DNA from: Eutreptiella sp. 'Long Island Sound 2002'
Taxonomy: Eukaryota; Euglenozoa; Euglenophyceae; Eutreptiales; Eutreptiaceae
Direction: 5' to 3'
Length of the DNA: 64,000 nt
NCBI GenBank assembly: GCA_964036045.1
Contig: OZ038382.1
Location: 144,658,961 to 144,722,960, forward strand
The notes below the pieces were generated by a model that saw only the letters and a program-made list of their open reading frames with translations, was not told the origin of the DNA and did not search any database. Made by a program: the position numbers and the translations under genes. Below are positions 1-9,596 of this stretch, piece after piece (the first letter of the stretch is position 1; each line of letters begins with the position of its first letter).

Positions 1-243
1 AGAAGTCCAGTCTCAGAATACTTTACAGAGCACATGCATACACGATGTGTAAAATGCAATCACCATGCTATTTAGTAATCGCTAATTATTCTCTCGTAAT
101 TATGTCTGTGCTCTGTCGTGATTCTGTCTGTACTCTGTAGTATTGATGTCGTCTGTATTACGTTGTCAGGCCTATCGCTCGCGAGCGATCTCGCAGATTA
201 GTCGCGATCGCCGGAGTTTGTACTCTGCTGCCTACTGCTAACA
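1..243 (-). repeat. Element A 3' LTR (partial, cut by window edge)
   Basis: Bases 1-243 match 20545-20787 with 7 substitutions and no gaps (about 97% identity). The repeat ends exactly at ...TAACA, after which the two copies diverge (CTCCCCTC here, AGATGAAG at the other copy). On the minus strand the LTR therefore begins TGTTAGCAG, the normal TG start. The missing 181 bases lie left of the window. Confidence 0.9.
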
Positions 244-251
244 CTCCCCTC
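244..251 (-). other. Polypurine tract of element A
   Basis: On the minus strand GAGGGGAG lies directly before the TGTTAGC start of the 3' LTR. This is the expected place and composition for the plus-strand primer of reverse transcription. It confirms that the LTR at 1-243 is the 3' LTR of a minus-strand element. Confidence 0.75.
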
Positions 252-744
252 GTAGGGCAGCGCCCTGGCGATAAAACACAGCCAGAAAAGGGGCGCGCCT
301 GGTAGATCTACTTAGTAGGAGGCAGCGGACGTCGCTGACAGGATTACTGCATAGAAAAAAAAATCCTGTAGCGCACTCCGACTCGGAAAAATGTCAGCAG
401 CGACGGGGGGTAGGGGCTCCCCATCAGCCCAAAGCCAGCAGTGAGGATCAGCTCTGAGGGGGGGGGGGGTTGGGTTGGGTTGGGTTGGACTCTCCCGACT
501 TGAAAAACGCGACGGACCCGTCAATTGAAAAATTTGGGTCCCCCGGGAGCGGCGCAATCTTCGGAGTAGTCTGAGCACACTCCGCCACCAGAAAGAGGAC
601 GACCGCACGACACATCAGCCTGCTGCACTTGGCGCATACCGCCTGCATCGCTCCTTGGCCAGCCTCTGCTGGCCCGGGGCAGCCCCACCGCGCCCTGAGG
701 GCGGCGCCCACACGGCTGGGCCGCCGCTCTCGACGCTCGCGGGA
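252..744 (-). other. 3' untranslated sequence of element A, then of the LINE
   Basis: No convincing gene is visible. Bases up to about 339 are assigned to the 3' untranslated region of element A, and about 340-744 to the 3' tail of the LINE. The stretch includes an A9 run near 355 and a G12 plus GGGTT repeat at 458-488. No poly(A) tail marks the LINE end, so the boundary rests on a candidate 10-base duplication only. Confidence 0.45.
458..488. repeat. G12 run followed by (GGGTT)n simple repeat
   Basis: A run of twelve G is followed by about four TTGGG units on the plus strand. It lies in the LINE 3' untranslated region and reads as (CCCAA)n in the sense of the LINE. It is telomere-like in composition but far too short to be a telomere. 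Confidence 0.8.
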
Positions 745-3700
745 TCACTCCGCCGCCGCCGGGCCCGAACCCCCGGGAGGGGCATCGGGGTCTCCCCTGG
801 CGCGGACCACTGTGGAGCTGCCTGGCACCACTGCCGACAGGGCCATCAGCGCCTCCGCCAGCCCCTGCGGCACTGTTCCTTCCGGCGCAGACATCCAGAA
901 TCGGTCTCCAACACGAACATGCACATGTTCTGGCTGGGCGTCCAGCCGCGCCAGGCTCCAGCGGTGTACAGCGGCTCCTTCCCAGGCAGGCGCCTGTCCG
1001 CCACCAATCACGACAAGCACTGAACAGTGCTGCCCGTCTGAACCCAGAGGGAACTCTGGTTCCGCCAGGGCTGCCACGCCCAGGCCTGGGGACTCCGCCA
1101 GCGCTGTGACAGCGCGGTCGTACAGGTGCAGCAATGCGGACAGGCACGCGGCGTGTTGCCACGACAGCCCATGCGTCCACCCGCTCACTGGACCATTGGA
1201 TGTAGTCCAGAACAGATCCCAGGCTGCTGACCGGGCATATGTGGCCAGTGCCTCCAGGTAGGCGCTGGCCAGGCTGTCTCTACGAGCTGCCGTAAGCCAG
1301 CGTGACGCTTCCGCGCATGTGCCCATGAGCATCCCCGACCACGTGACGTATACTGTGTGGGGGCGCGCTGGTGGCCACGTCGCTGTCACCTCATGGTCGG
1401 CCCGCAGGACCAGGTGCAGGCTGTCACCACCGGGACGCCCTAGGCGTACCCACGTGGTGGTCACCCACTCTGGCACTGTTGCACCGGGCGCTGCCGCGAG
1501 TACCAGCGCACGAAAGCCAGCTTGTACGGCCAGAGCCACTTTGCCACATGCTGCCAGTAGGTGCTGGCCCCATCCGGCACACGACTGTTCGCAGAACGGG
1601 CAGTTGAAGACGTTGTCTGGGGCTGTCGCCATCGTCCGGGCTGCCCGAAGCCACGTGGCCACGTTGAGGGCGTCCTTGGATAAACGGGCCTCCTGAACCA
1701 CTCGCTCCCACGACGTCCCAGCCGCCGGGTCGCGGTGCAAGAGGGCATCCAGGTGCGGCATCGCTGGTGCTAACTGCTCGTACCGGCGCTCCATGGCCAC
1801 AGAGTGACGCAGATACGGCACGCCCCCCGTCGTGAGTACCGCCACGCCTCCGACGTCCGCTGCAAATGGCATGGGGCCCTCTTCCACGTCCGACATCCGC
1901 GACGTCGCCAGACTGTGCGCCCTGTGCTGAAGGCCGGCTAGCCCCGGCGCGGGGCTAGGAGCACCGCTCGCGAAGTCCTGCTGAGCTGGCACGTACACTT
2001 CGTCTGCTTGCCAGAGGTGCAGTCCGGCCGCGTACTGGACCCGCAGGTTATCGACATACGGGCTGTCCGACACGGTGTGATCCTCCCCTTCGGTGGTGAC
2101 GTGGGTGTTGTCCGCCAGGGCCAGCACTCGCGTGGCTAGAGGAAGGCGCATCTCGCGGAGTACAGCGAGCCCCAGGTATCTACCGAACCATTCCGCTGCC
2201 CATGGGTACGGGTCCTCTACTGCCACTGCAGACCACGCCTCTGCAAACACCCCGCGGGCGTCTGCAAGGACTGCCGCATACGCCAGCGATCGCTGGCCGC
2301 ATGCCCCATCAGAAGCCACCACGACTTGAGGGCCTTCCGGGGCCCGGTGCAGGCTCACATGCATGGCTGTTGGCGGCACGTGTGCTGCCGGTAGCAGGAC
2401 CAGCTGCAGCTGCCACGCCTCGAGGAGTGAGTGCAGCACGTGGGCGTCGGAGTACGCTTGCGGGACCCACGCCTTATGGCCCAGCTCATGTCGCAGAAGG
2501 TCAGCGACATAGCTACTGCGGCAGTTGAGGGCGCCCAATAAAGTGTGCACAAACCGGACCGCGTGACGGTCCTGCAGCCTGGGCGCATGCAGACCCAGCA
2601 TACGTAGCGGTCGATAGAGCAGGGTTCTGGGGAAGCTGCGGGGCAGCCCCAGAGCGCGCCTGTGGATGCCATCCGACAGCCGCTGGCATGCCTCCAGATT
2701 GAGACCCACTGCTGGAACCACGTCCAGGACGAAATCTGCCTTGGTCAGCGCGAAGGTGGTCACCACTCGCAGAGCTAAGGCATACACCGGCTCCGTCCGC
2801 GGCACTGCCCAGTGCAGGTGGCGCAGTGCCTCCTCGTATTTGACCAGTACTGCTCTGGGTGGTTCACCCATGACGACGGGAATCTTCACCATGGCGAGGT
2901 CGGCTGAGTCCGTTTTGATGACGCCGAGGACGGTCGACAGTTGGCCGGCGGCGTAGCCCAGGGCGCCCCCTTTGTCGACCAGGAGGTACCCCTTCAACTT
3001 GGACCGGTTGATGGCCCCACCTCCGGCCAGACATGTTTTCTGGCTGACCCGCAGTACGTGGGCTGCTCCTGCGTCTGTGTATGCGAAGATGCGCCTGTCG
3101 TCGCTGGAGGATACTTCTGGGACGTACTCTGCTGCACACGCCGGATGCACGGGACACCAGTCGGCTGGGTCAGGCCCCCCTGGACCGCCAGTTTCTGGGC
3201 GTAGCGCGTTGGCCACGATGGCCGCGTTCGCTCTGGAGCGCACGGAGCCCAGTTCTTTGAACCCTCCGACACCCATGCTGTCACCCTGGGCCCCACCGTG
3301 GAGCATGCGGTAGGGGCCCACCAGCCCGTACGGCGACTGCACGTAGATGCTCAGCCTGCCGTAGAAGGACTGGTACCACGGGTCTACACGGATGCCGTCA
3401 GGGCACACCTGCTGCAGCGATTCGCGCTGCACGTTACAGAACGCGTTGCTCTCGTCCCAGTCGAATACCCACAGACGGCCGCGCTCCCGTATCCATACTG
3501 GAATGGCCCAGCGACAGAAGATGGCCACCAGCTGGCTACTAAACTCTTTGCGGTAGGCGAAGGCTGAGGGCGGGTCGAGTCCCTGCACTGTGGACACCAT
3601 CTGGAGGCGGTGGAATATCGCTGTCGACTCCTTCCGCCGCACCGGCTCCTCCAGCATGACTGGCCGGCTCATGCGCACCAGCCATTGCGGCTCCTTTTTC

Positions 3701-6222
3701 AGGAGGCACAGGTGCAGAACCGCATTGAGGATGCGGGCTGGAGCCCCGCTGTGTGTGGCGTGCAATAGCTCCACCAGGACTCCGATGGCGGTGCCTGACA
3801 GCCGGCTTTGCAGCGACTGCACCAGCTCCCCAAACGCCGCCGCCTCTGACCCTGATCGTCGGATTTCGAAGTGCATCTCCTGAAAGCTGGGCGGGGAACC
3901 TGAGGTGGCTGGTGCTCTGGGATCCACTGCACGCTCACCACGCTGCGCGTGGGCCAATCGGGTTGCCGCGGTGATGTCCGGCCGATCTGACATGCGTGGG
4001 CGGTACTGATCTGCAAGCCGCCGGAGCCACCCTGCATCTGAGCCAATGTGGCGGCCACAGTGCAGTTCCATCGCTTGACGCAACAACTCCTCCTTGAAGG
4101 CATCCGGCTCGGTCGGGAAGTACTCACCATCAGGGCTGACGGACGACAATTGCTGAAATCGAGCTTTGCGGATCTTCAGGGCCGCGGCGGTGACTGAAGT
4201 AACCCCTGTCCCCTGCAGCTTGCCCTCTGTCAGCTGGACCGCTCTGAGGAACGCCGCGTCCTGCCGGTCTGCCCACCACGCTGTCAGGCGATCCCGGGCG
4301 GCCAGCTGGGTGCCCTCAAACAGCTTGGCGGCTGCTTCTGCGGCCAATCGAAACCCACTGGAGGACGACGGGATAATGCCGCTGATGCACTCCCAGTACC
4401 ATGTGAACGCGCCATCGGGCGACAGGCGGGCACACCAGGCCCACCAGAATGCCAGGCTGGCCATGGCGGCCGCTGTGGCCATGTGCGATGGTTCTGCTCT
4501 CCGAAAGCGGAACAGACGGCCCGCCGGATTGGCCTGCGACAGGTACTCGGAGCGCACGCTGAGGTCGCAGGCCACTGCTAGATGGGTGCTCAAGCCAGGC
4601 AGCAGGAACTTTTCGCAGGCATGAACCGGTGACTGAGCACTCACGAGGACCCAGTCCAGCTCCCTCCGGGACACCCCTGCTCTGTTGGCGACGATGTTGG
4701 TGGCCTCCCCGGGGCGATAGAGGTGGGTAAAGCCCCCCCAGTATCTGTTGTCAGTGCACGCCTTGCGCAGCCAGGCTCCTGAATCGTCCGCCAGGTCAGC
4801 GTTCATGTCGCCCGCGACTAACTTTACCCCGCCGGGATGCCTGGCCTGGAACGCAGCGCTCCGGAGAATACTGAGCCGCCTGTTTGCGGCCTTCATCCCT
4901 GGCGGAAAGTGCACATTCGTGACCACGACGGGGACCTTCTCTGAGACGGGGATGGCCACACTGAGGGCATGCTCATCCTTGTCGGACTGTAGCGGAGCCC
5001 GTGTCTGTAGCCGGTGATGGATGAGAATTGCCAGGCCTCCACCCGGCACCACGGGGCCCAGGATGACTCGATAGGGGACCCCTTTGAGACTGTCGTCGAC
5101 AAATAGGGGGCCCGCCTCCTGCAGACACACCACGTCCGGCTCGAAATCCACCAAAAGCGCCAGCAACATCCGCATCTTGGAGGCCAGACCTCCTGCATTG
5201 ATGGTGAAAACCAGAAGCCGCGCGATGCCGGTGGGCAGGGCGTCGAACTTGGGGATGTAGCTGCCATCGTGCCGAGCACGCAATTGCCGATATAGATTGT
5301 CGTCTCCCGGTGGCTGGAGGTCGCAGACGCCTGGGGAGCACAGGTGGCAGGCCGCTGTGGACAAAGAGAAGGCAGACGCACCGCTGAGGCCGGATACGCG
5401 GATGTTGCTGCACCTCGCCATACGCCGGGTAACGGTGGACCCCTTGGGCAGGGCGCCGCATACTGGCATCACCGGCGGACGAGCTGGGTCACACGGTTGG
5501 GTCAGGACTAGGCGCTGCAACCGGGGCCGGTCGCAGCGGGGGCAGAGGTCGAAGCTGAGCCAGGGGTCCGCGCACCATTCTTCCTTGAGTCGTGGGAGCG
5601 GTACCGCTGCAGCTTCAGGTATGCTGGATTGCCGGGAGCTAAGGAGAACGCCCACGCGACCCGCTGGGACGACTGCTGGGTCCCTGTACGACGTGAGCAG
5701 GACCAGCAGATCACAACCGGTCCATATTGGCGGGGAGACCAGCACGTCATCCTTCAGCCGGTGCTTGTGATCCAGAAGGGCAGACACCCAGAGCTCCACA
5801 ATGATGAAGGCTTGCGCTAGGGGCAGTTCGGGCACGGGGTTAAGTAGGCTGGCCTGATCGGGCAGAGCCGCGCACAGCGCCTTCTTGAGGGTGGTCAGTA
5901 TTACAGGCACCTGGCCTGTGACGGGGATTCGAAAGCTGTGGGTCCGGGGGCACTCGACGGAGAGGCACGGGCCAATGGTGCGGCACAGGAGGCAAGCGGT
6001 CACCGCCTCCTCGTCCCCCGGGGGCTCTGCCTGACCCAGGACGTCCTCAATGGCCGAGGTGATGGGGTCTCCGTCTGCTGCCGGATCGCGCAGCCGCCCG
6101 CGAATGTGCTGCAGGTTCCAGTGCAGGTTTCCTACAGCGGCCTGCAGGGCAGAGCCACGCCTGCTGCCCCCCAGCACCGAGTGCAGCATCGCCGCCGGCA
6201 CTTCGGGAACCAGGGCAGGCAC
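745..6222 (-). CDS. LINE ORF2: endonuclease, reverse transcriptase, RNase H
   Basis: About 1825 residues. The frame opens at a GTG at 6222, and the first in-frame ATG is at 6189. It lies in the same frame as ORF1, 18 bases after the ORF1 stop, so reinitiation or readthrough is possible. Domains in order: an N-terminal Cys/His-rich part; an endonuclease/exonuclease/phosphatase fold (about 335-560, with a QEAG glutamate, a GDMNAD segment and a terminal RELDWVLV segment); RT (motif A VFDWDESNAF near 922, motif B GGAQGDS near 977, motif C near 1047); RNase H (ASDGA near 1300, AAEW near 1340, ADN near 1370); and a C-x2-C...H-x4-C finger near 1541. It would nick target DNA and prime cDNA synthesis there. 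The oddity is motif C, which reads YTDA where (F/Y)xDD is normal, so the second catalytic aspartate is missing. The ORF is otherwise free of stops. Confidence 0.85.
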   Translation of the reverse strand: MPALVPEVPAAMLHSVLGGSRRGSALQAAVGNLHWNLQHIRGRLRDPAADGDPITSAIEDVLGQAEPPGDEEAVTACLLCRTIGPCLSVECPRTHSFRIPVTGQVPVILTTLKKALCAALPDQASLLNPVPELPLAQAFIIVELWVSALLDHKHRLKDDVLVSPPIWTGCDLLVLLTSYRDPAVVPAGRVGVLLSSRQSSIPEAAAVPLPRLKEEWCADPWLSFDLCPRCDRPRLQRLVLTQPCDPARPPVMPVCGALPKGSTVTRRMARCSNIRVSGLSGASAFSLSTAACHLCSPGVCDLQPPGDDNLYRQLRARHDGSYIPKFDALPTGIARLLVFTINAGGLASKMRMLLALLVDFEPDVVCLQEAGPLFVDDSLKGVPYRVILGPVVPGGGLAILIHHRLQTRAPLQSDKDEHALSVAIPVSEKVPVVVTNVHFPPGMKAANRRLSILRSAAFQARHPGGVKLVAGDMNADLADDSGAWLRKACTDNRYWGGFTHLYRPGEATNIVANRAGVSRRELDWVLVSAQSPVHACEKFLLPGLSTHLAVACDLSVRSEYLSQANPAGRLFRFRRAEPSHMATAAAMASLAFWWAWCARLSPDGAFTWYWECISGIIPSSSSGFRLAAEAAAKLFEGTQLAARDRLTAWWADRQDAAFLRAVQLTEGKLQGTGVTSVTAAALKIRKARFQQLSSVSPDGEYFPTEPDAFKEELLRQAMELHCGRHIGSDAGWLRRLADQYRPRMSDRPDITAATRLAHAQRGERAVDPRAPATSGSPPSFQEMHFEIRRSGSEAAAFGELVQSLQSRLSGTAIGVLVELLHATHSGAPARILNAVLHLCLLKKEPQWLVRMSRPVMLEEPVRRKESTAIFHRLQMVSTVQGLDPPSAFAYRKEFSSQLVAIFCRWAIPVWIRERGRLWVFDWDESNAFCNVQRESLQQVCPDGIRVDPWYQSFYGRLSIYVQSPYGLVGPYRMLHGGAQGDSMGVGGFKELGSVRSRANAAIVANALRPETGGPGGPDPADWCPVHPACAAEYVPEVSSSDDRRIFAYTDAGAAHVLRVSQKTCLAGGGAINRSKLKGYLLVDKGGALGYAAGQLSTVLGVIKTDSADLAMVKIPVVMGEPPRAVLVKYEEALRHLHWAVPRTEPVYALALRVVTTFALTKADFVLDVVPAVGLNLEACQRLSDGIHRRALGLPRSFPRTLLYRPLRMLGLHAPRLQDRHAVRFVHTLLGALNCRSSYVADLLRHELGHKAWVPQAYSDAHVLHSLLEAWQLQLVLLPAAHVPPTAMHVSLHRAPEGPQVVVASDGACGQRSLAYAAVLADARGVFAEAWSAVAVEDPYPWAAEWFGRYLGLAVLREMRLPLATRVLALADNTHVTTEGEDHTVSDSPYVDNLRVQYAAGLHLWQADEVYVPAQQDFASGAPSPAPGLAGLQHRAHSLATSRMSDVEEGPMPFAADVGGVAVLTTGGVPYLRHSVAMERRYEQLAPAMPHLDALLHRDPAAGTSWERVVQEARLSKDALNVATWLRAARTMATAPDNVFNCPFCEQSCAGWGQHLLAACGKVALAVQAGFRALVLAAAPGATVPEWVTTTWVRLGRPGGDSLHLVLRADHEVTATWPPARPHTVYVTWSGMLMGTCAEASRWLTAARRDSLASAYLEALATYARSAAWDLFWTTSNGPVSGWTHGLSWQHAACLSALLHLYDRAVTALAESPGLGVAALAEPEFPLGSDGQHCSVLVVIGGGQAPAWEGAAVHRWSLARLDAQPEHVHVRVGDRFWMSAPEGTVPQGLAEALMALSAVVPGSSTVVRARGDPDAPPGGSGPAAAE

Positions 6223-6240
6223 GGGGAGGTGCTGGGGCAG

Positions 6241-8514
6241 TCATTGGCTCTTGCCCTTCTTCCCCGGCACGCTTTCGACCCGCACGGCACGCGCTGTGGC
6301 CTTATCGGGGCCTGCCCCCCAAGCTAGCCCCGACGACTCTCGCCGCGGGCCTGGCGCCGCGGTCTCACGCCTGCTGCGGACTGACTGTCCGCTCCGCGAG
6401 GCCTTTCTGCCACGACTCCCCGGACTGATGGCCGCCGTGGTGAGGGGCGGCGTTCCGTCCCTATGCTGCCGTCTTCCGGCGGGGGGTGGCCCGGGGGGCG
6501 GCGGCGGGAAGCCGCCACGAGGTGAGCGCTCCCGGCTTGGCGGGGACCGGTATGCCCGGTCCTGGTACGTGGCATACGGTTGGCGGTGGTAGGTGGTATG
6601 CTCGGGGCTGTCGTATGAGCGCCTTCGACCGAGTCGGCGGTGGTAGCCCGACCTGAGGTCCCTGCTGAGCGACGGGGGCTCGTCGTCGTCGTCTTCGTCG
6701 GAGCCGCCGCGCCAGCGACCCCTATGACGGCTGCCTCCGTACGGCGCGAGTGGTGAGTCGTCGTGTGCCTCACGGCGAATGAGCACGTACGCCCCGGAGG
6801 CCGTCTCGGCCGGGTGAGAGTCTGAGCCGCGGGCTGCGCGCCGCCACGCCTCGTGCGGTACAACCACACTACACGACCCCTCGTGCGGGGCCCAGTCCGG
6901 GACCGTCGTGGGGTGCGCCAGAGCTGCGGACACCGCCGCTGCCACTTCCGCCGGGGGCAGCCCCAGCAAGCCTTCCAGCCGCAGGCTGACATATCGCTCC
7001 TCCGGGCTTGGGCTGGTCCGCTTTCGGTTTGATCGAGATGATGGCCGGTCTCGTTCCCGACTGCCCCTGGCCGTACGCTCTGGCGATGGGCTGCTGTCGC
7101 GATGACCTCGTGGTGCGCCTGGTACCCGATCGTAGTACCGCGCTGCCCAGTGTGGTACGAGATGGGCCCCAGCGTTCGTGCGCAGGTGGTCATTGGTGTC
7201 ACGGATGGTGGAGACGTCGGGCACATGAACTACGAACTGAACGTACGCATGCCAGAAGGTGTCCAAGGTATCAGCCTGCATCAGGGCGTCGACAAATGGT
7301 CCCGGCAGGCCTTGTCTCGCTCCAGCCACTGCCACATGCGCACCCAGGGTCTTCCACTCCCAGTCGGCTGACTGCGCCGCCAAGATCTCCTCTGCCTCTT
7401 CCAGGAGCTCCTGCTTGGTGGTGGGCGTTGCCTGCAGCAGGCGCTTGTCCTCCAGATATGCGCGCCACTCTGCTATTGCCGTGGCCGCCGCCCCCGAGTC
7501 AGCGCCAAAGTGCCCGGCCTGCGACGTGAGGATGGTCCCCAGCTGCTTGCCGGTTGAGGCCTGGGCCAGCGTGCGGAGTGCTGCCGCCATGGAGGGGAGG
7601 GGGGCCATCCGCAGCTGCAGATTCGTCGCCGCTGCCCGGATGTGCTCAGGAGGTATGCCCTGACACGTGTCCCAGGCGGACTGCAGCTCCGACGCGAGTC
7701 TCTGGTTGTCGTCGAAGTGGGGCAGTGCCGTTGGGAGCCTCGTTGGCTGAGCGACCGATCCCGGCCCTGCCATCCGCTTCGCGCGGTCGGGGGCTGAGGG
7801 CGGCGGGTCATCGGCTCTGCGTTCCGGCACTCGAGGGTGTGGCAGCATCGATGGCATGGCAGATTTTATGGCCTGCGACAGCTTGGTGTCGGATACGGGG
7901 TTGTCCAGAGGCAGGCCACTAGCGTCCGCGGGGGAGCTGAGCCACGACACCTTGAGCCCCTTGCGCCTCGCCCAGGCGGCGTCCACTGCCTGCCAGAACC
8001 AAAGCCAACTCATCATCACTCGGCCGGCCGCCACAGGATTCTGGGCTTGATTCAGCAGGCGCCTGAAGCTGGCTGGCTCCTTGTCGAAGGCTAGACGGAG
8101 CTCCTCCTGGCCTTTGGGCCAGCGGTGTTGCGTGACCACGTCCGCCATCAGCGCAATTTCGTCTTTGCGCGTGCACTTGTCGAGGAAGTCCGACACTTCA
8201 GCCAGCACTTCCGCGAAAGTATCCCACGAGACAGATGGACATTTGGAGGCCAGAATGCTGCGGTCGACCTCGCCCAGGGTACCTGTCACCCGTGCCAGGT
8301 ACAGCGCCATGGACGACTCCGCGTCTGGGGGCATGGGCCAGCGAGATACTTCTGTGCCCGACGGCCCGTGCTCAGCCACAAGCAGCACGCCATCTGATTC
8401 TCGGTCGCCCATAGCCCTCGTGACATTCCACAGATCTGCGGACTTCAGCTGCGCCTGTTGCTGCGCCAGGCTGAGCTCGGCAAACGACTTGGGGGGCATA
8501 GTAGAGCTGCACAC
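6241..8514 (-). CDS. LINE ORF1: RS- and proline-rich putative RNA-binding protein
   Basis: 757 residues from an ATG at 8514; a second ATG five codons later is an alternative start. The N-terminal two thirds is a soluble, mostly helical sequence with no domain I recognise. From about residue 470 it becomes rich in Arg/Ser (SRERDRP, SRSNRKR), then acidic (DEDDDDE), then proline-rich (PPPPPGPPP), with a basic C-terminus. Its place upstream of ORF2 is that of LINE ORF1 proteins, which bind the element RNA to form a ribonucleoprotein; that role is inferred here. No zinc knuckle or RRM is evident by eye. The stop is a TGA, with the frame continuing into ORF2. Confidence 0.75.
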   Translation of the reverse strand: MCSSTMPPKSFAELSLAQQQAQLKSADLWNVTRAMGDRESDGVLLVAEHGPSGTEVSRWPMPPDAESSMALYLARVTGTLGEVDRSILASKCPSVSWDTFAEVLAEVSDFLDKCTRKDEIALMADVVTQHRWPKGQEELRLAFDKEPASFRRLLNQAQNPVAAGRVMMSWLWFWQAVDAAWARRKGLKVSWLSSPADASGLPLDNPVSDTKLSQAIKSAMPSMLPHPRVPERRADDPPPSAPDRAKRMAGPGSVAQPTRLPTALPHFDDNQRLASELQSAWDTCQGIPPEHIRAAATNLQLRMAPLPSMAAALRTLAQASTGKQLGTILTSQAGHFGADSGAAATAIAEWRAYLEDKRLLQATPTTKQELLEEAEEILAAQSADWEWKTLGAHVAVAGARQGLPGPFVDALMQADTLDTFWHAYVQFVVHVPDVSTIRDTNDHLRTNAGAHLVPHWAARYYDRVPGAPRGHRDSSPSPERTARGSRERDRPSSRSNRKRTSPSPEERYVSLRLEGLLGLPPAEVAAAVSAALAHPTTVPDWAPHEGSCSVVVPHEAWRRAARGSDSHPAETASGAYVLIRREAHDDSPLAPYGGSRHRGRWRGGSDEDDDDEPPSLSRDLRSGYHRRLGRRRSYDSPEHTTYHRQPYATYQDRAYRSPPSRERSPRGGFPPPPPGPPPAGRRQHRDGTPPLTTAAISPGSRGRKASRSGQSVRSRRETAAPGPRRESSGLAWGAGPDKATARAVRVESVPGKKGKSQ

Positions 8515-8599
8515 AGGTGAGATGGGGAAGGCAAAGCTCTACCAGCGCACGGGCCATGTGGCCAGCATCATCATGAATGTGTCCAGCTGACCCGGGGTC

Positions 8600-9120
8600 A
8601 GCTCAGCACAGCACTTTGTACGCGCCGACAAGACCATCACGACCAGCAGGTAATGCGGCGGTCCGGTGTCTGCACGCAGCATCTCTGGGCACAAACGGCC
8701 AGTCTGGCCGCCAACAGCACACACAGCCTCCTGCTCGATCACGACCGACCGCACAGGGCGATCAGGCACCGCATCCGCAGGCTCCAGCACTGCTCCACGC
8801 ACCCGGCACATGTTCTGGCTGATGACCTCGGGGAGCAGACACATTGGCTGACGCACAAGCGCTCCAACAGCACATCGTCGCCTCCTCGGGATCCTCGGTC
8901 AGCACGCAGGCACTATACTGCGGGCAACTAGGCACTACCCCGTTGGGCTCCAGCACAGTTCCATGCACCAGGCACTCGTTCCGGCGGTTGCCCACGAGGA
9001 GTGAACACGCTGGCTGGCGCACAGGACATACGCTGCAGCAGCCGCCCCATCAGCACGTCTACACCTCCTCGGGGTTGACGGCCAGCACTCACGCACTGCA
9101 CTGCGGGCGCACTGGGGGCG
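8600..9120 (-). repeat. Degenerate ~165-base tandem repeats upstream of LINE ORF1
   Basis: Three related units are visible from shared anchors: GGCTCCAGCAC at 8780 and 8946; CCTCCT(C/G) at 8727, 8881 and 9062; GGCTG(A/G)CGCAC ending near 8856 and 9022. Spacing varies from about 154 to 181 bases and is not a multiple of three, so this is not a protein repeat. The position just upstream of ORF1 matches the 5' UTR monomers that act as promoters in some mammalian L1 lineages. Promoter function here is inference. Confidence 0.55.
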
Positions 9121-9334
9121 CTGGTGGCCAGGTCGACAACGCACGATCGAGTGCGGGTACGCGTCGGGGCATTGCTGTGCGGCGGGGGAGCAACCCTGTG
9201 GGATGGGTGCATGGTGGAGCCGGGGCGACTGGGCGCACGACAGGGGAGAGTGCCTGTCCCTCACAGCACTGCACCGATCACCCTCGGGGGGTGCCCTCGG
9301 GGGGTGGCAGGGATGGGCCCTGGGCTGACTCGGA

Positions 9335-9373
9335 GGGGGGGGGGGGGGGCAACAACGACAGCGTTTTTTTTTT
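9335..9373. repeat. G15 and T10 homopolymer runs
   Basis: Fifteen G at 9335-9349, then ten T at 9364-9373. They lie in the presumed 5' untranslated region of the LINE. No gene or further structure is seen around them. Confidence 0.85.
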
Positions 9374-9520
9374 CACGAAGAGAAGGAAGGATCACCGAAT
9401 GCGTTGGCCGCAAGCAGAGCGACTGGGTATGGGCTCAGGACCCCAGTCTGAAGGAAGACGGCAACGCACGGCACGTCAGTACACACTGGCGAACTGACGG
9501 CTGCTGCAGGCAACGACTGC

Positions 9521-9596
9521 GTCGCTGACGACGGCGACGACTGCTGCTGCCGACGATGCTGACGACGACGACGACGACTGCTGTCGACGATGACAC
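9521..9596. repeat. GAC/CTG trinucleotide microsatellite
   Basis: Imperfect (GAC)n and (TGC)n runs, including five consecutive GAC triplets. The repeat sits at the presumed junction between the LINE 5' end and the element A 3' untranslated region, which makes the boundary hard to place. Confidence 0.8.

Larger units (their letters stand above)
340..9519 (-). mobile_element. LINE (non-LTR retrotransposon) nested in element A
   Basis: Two long minus-strand ORFs, an RS/proline-rich ORF1 and a large ORF2 with AP-type endonuclease, RT, RNase H and a Cys/His finger, have the layout of an endonuclease-bearing LINE. ORF1 is preceded by about three degenerate ~165-base repeats. Outer limits are uncertain. 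A perfect 10-base match (CGTCGCTGAC) at 330-339 and 9520-9529 is a possible target-site duplication and gives the coordinates used here, but a match of this length between two GC-rich regions could be chance. Both ORFs lack stops, whereas the surrounding LTR element has many, which fits a later insertion. Confidence 0.7.

Noticed and set aside
458-488. Possible telomere repeat
   Set aside because: Only about four GGGTT units, internal, next to a G run in a LINE 3' region.
629-1261. Long plus-strand ORFs opposite LINE ORF2 and ORF1
   Set aside because: They are GC-rich antisense shadows of the LINE ORFs, without domain motifs.
745-6222. Host DNA-repair endonuclease gene
   Set aside because: The endonuclease fold is fused in frame to RT and RNase H, so it is the LINE enzyme.
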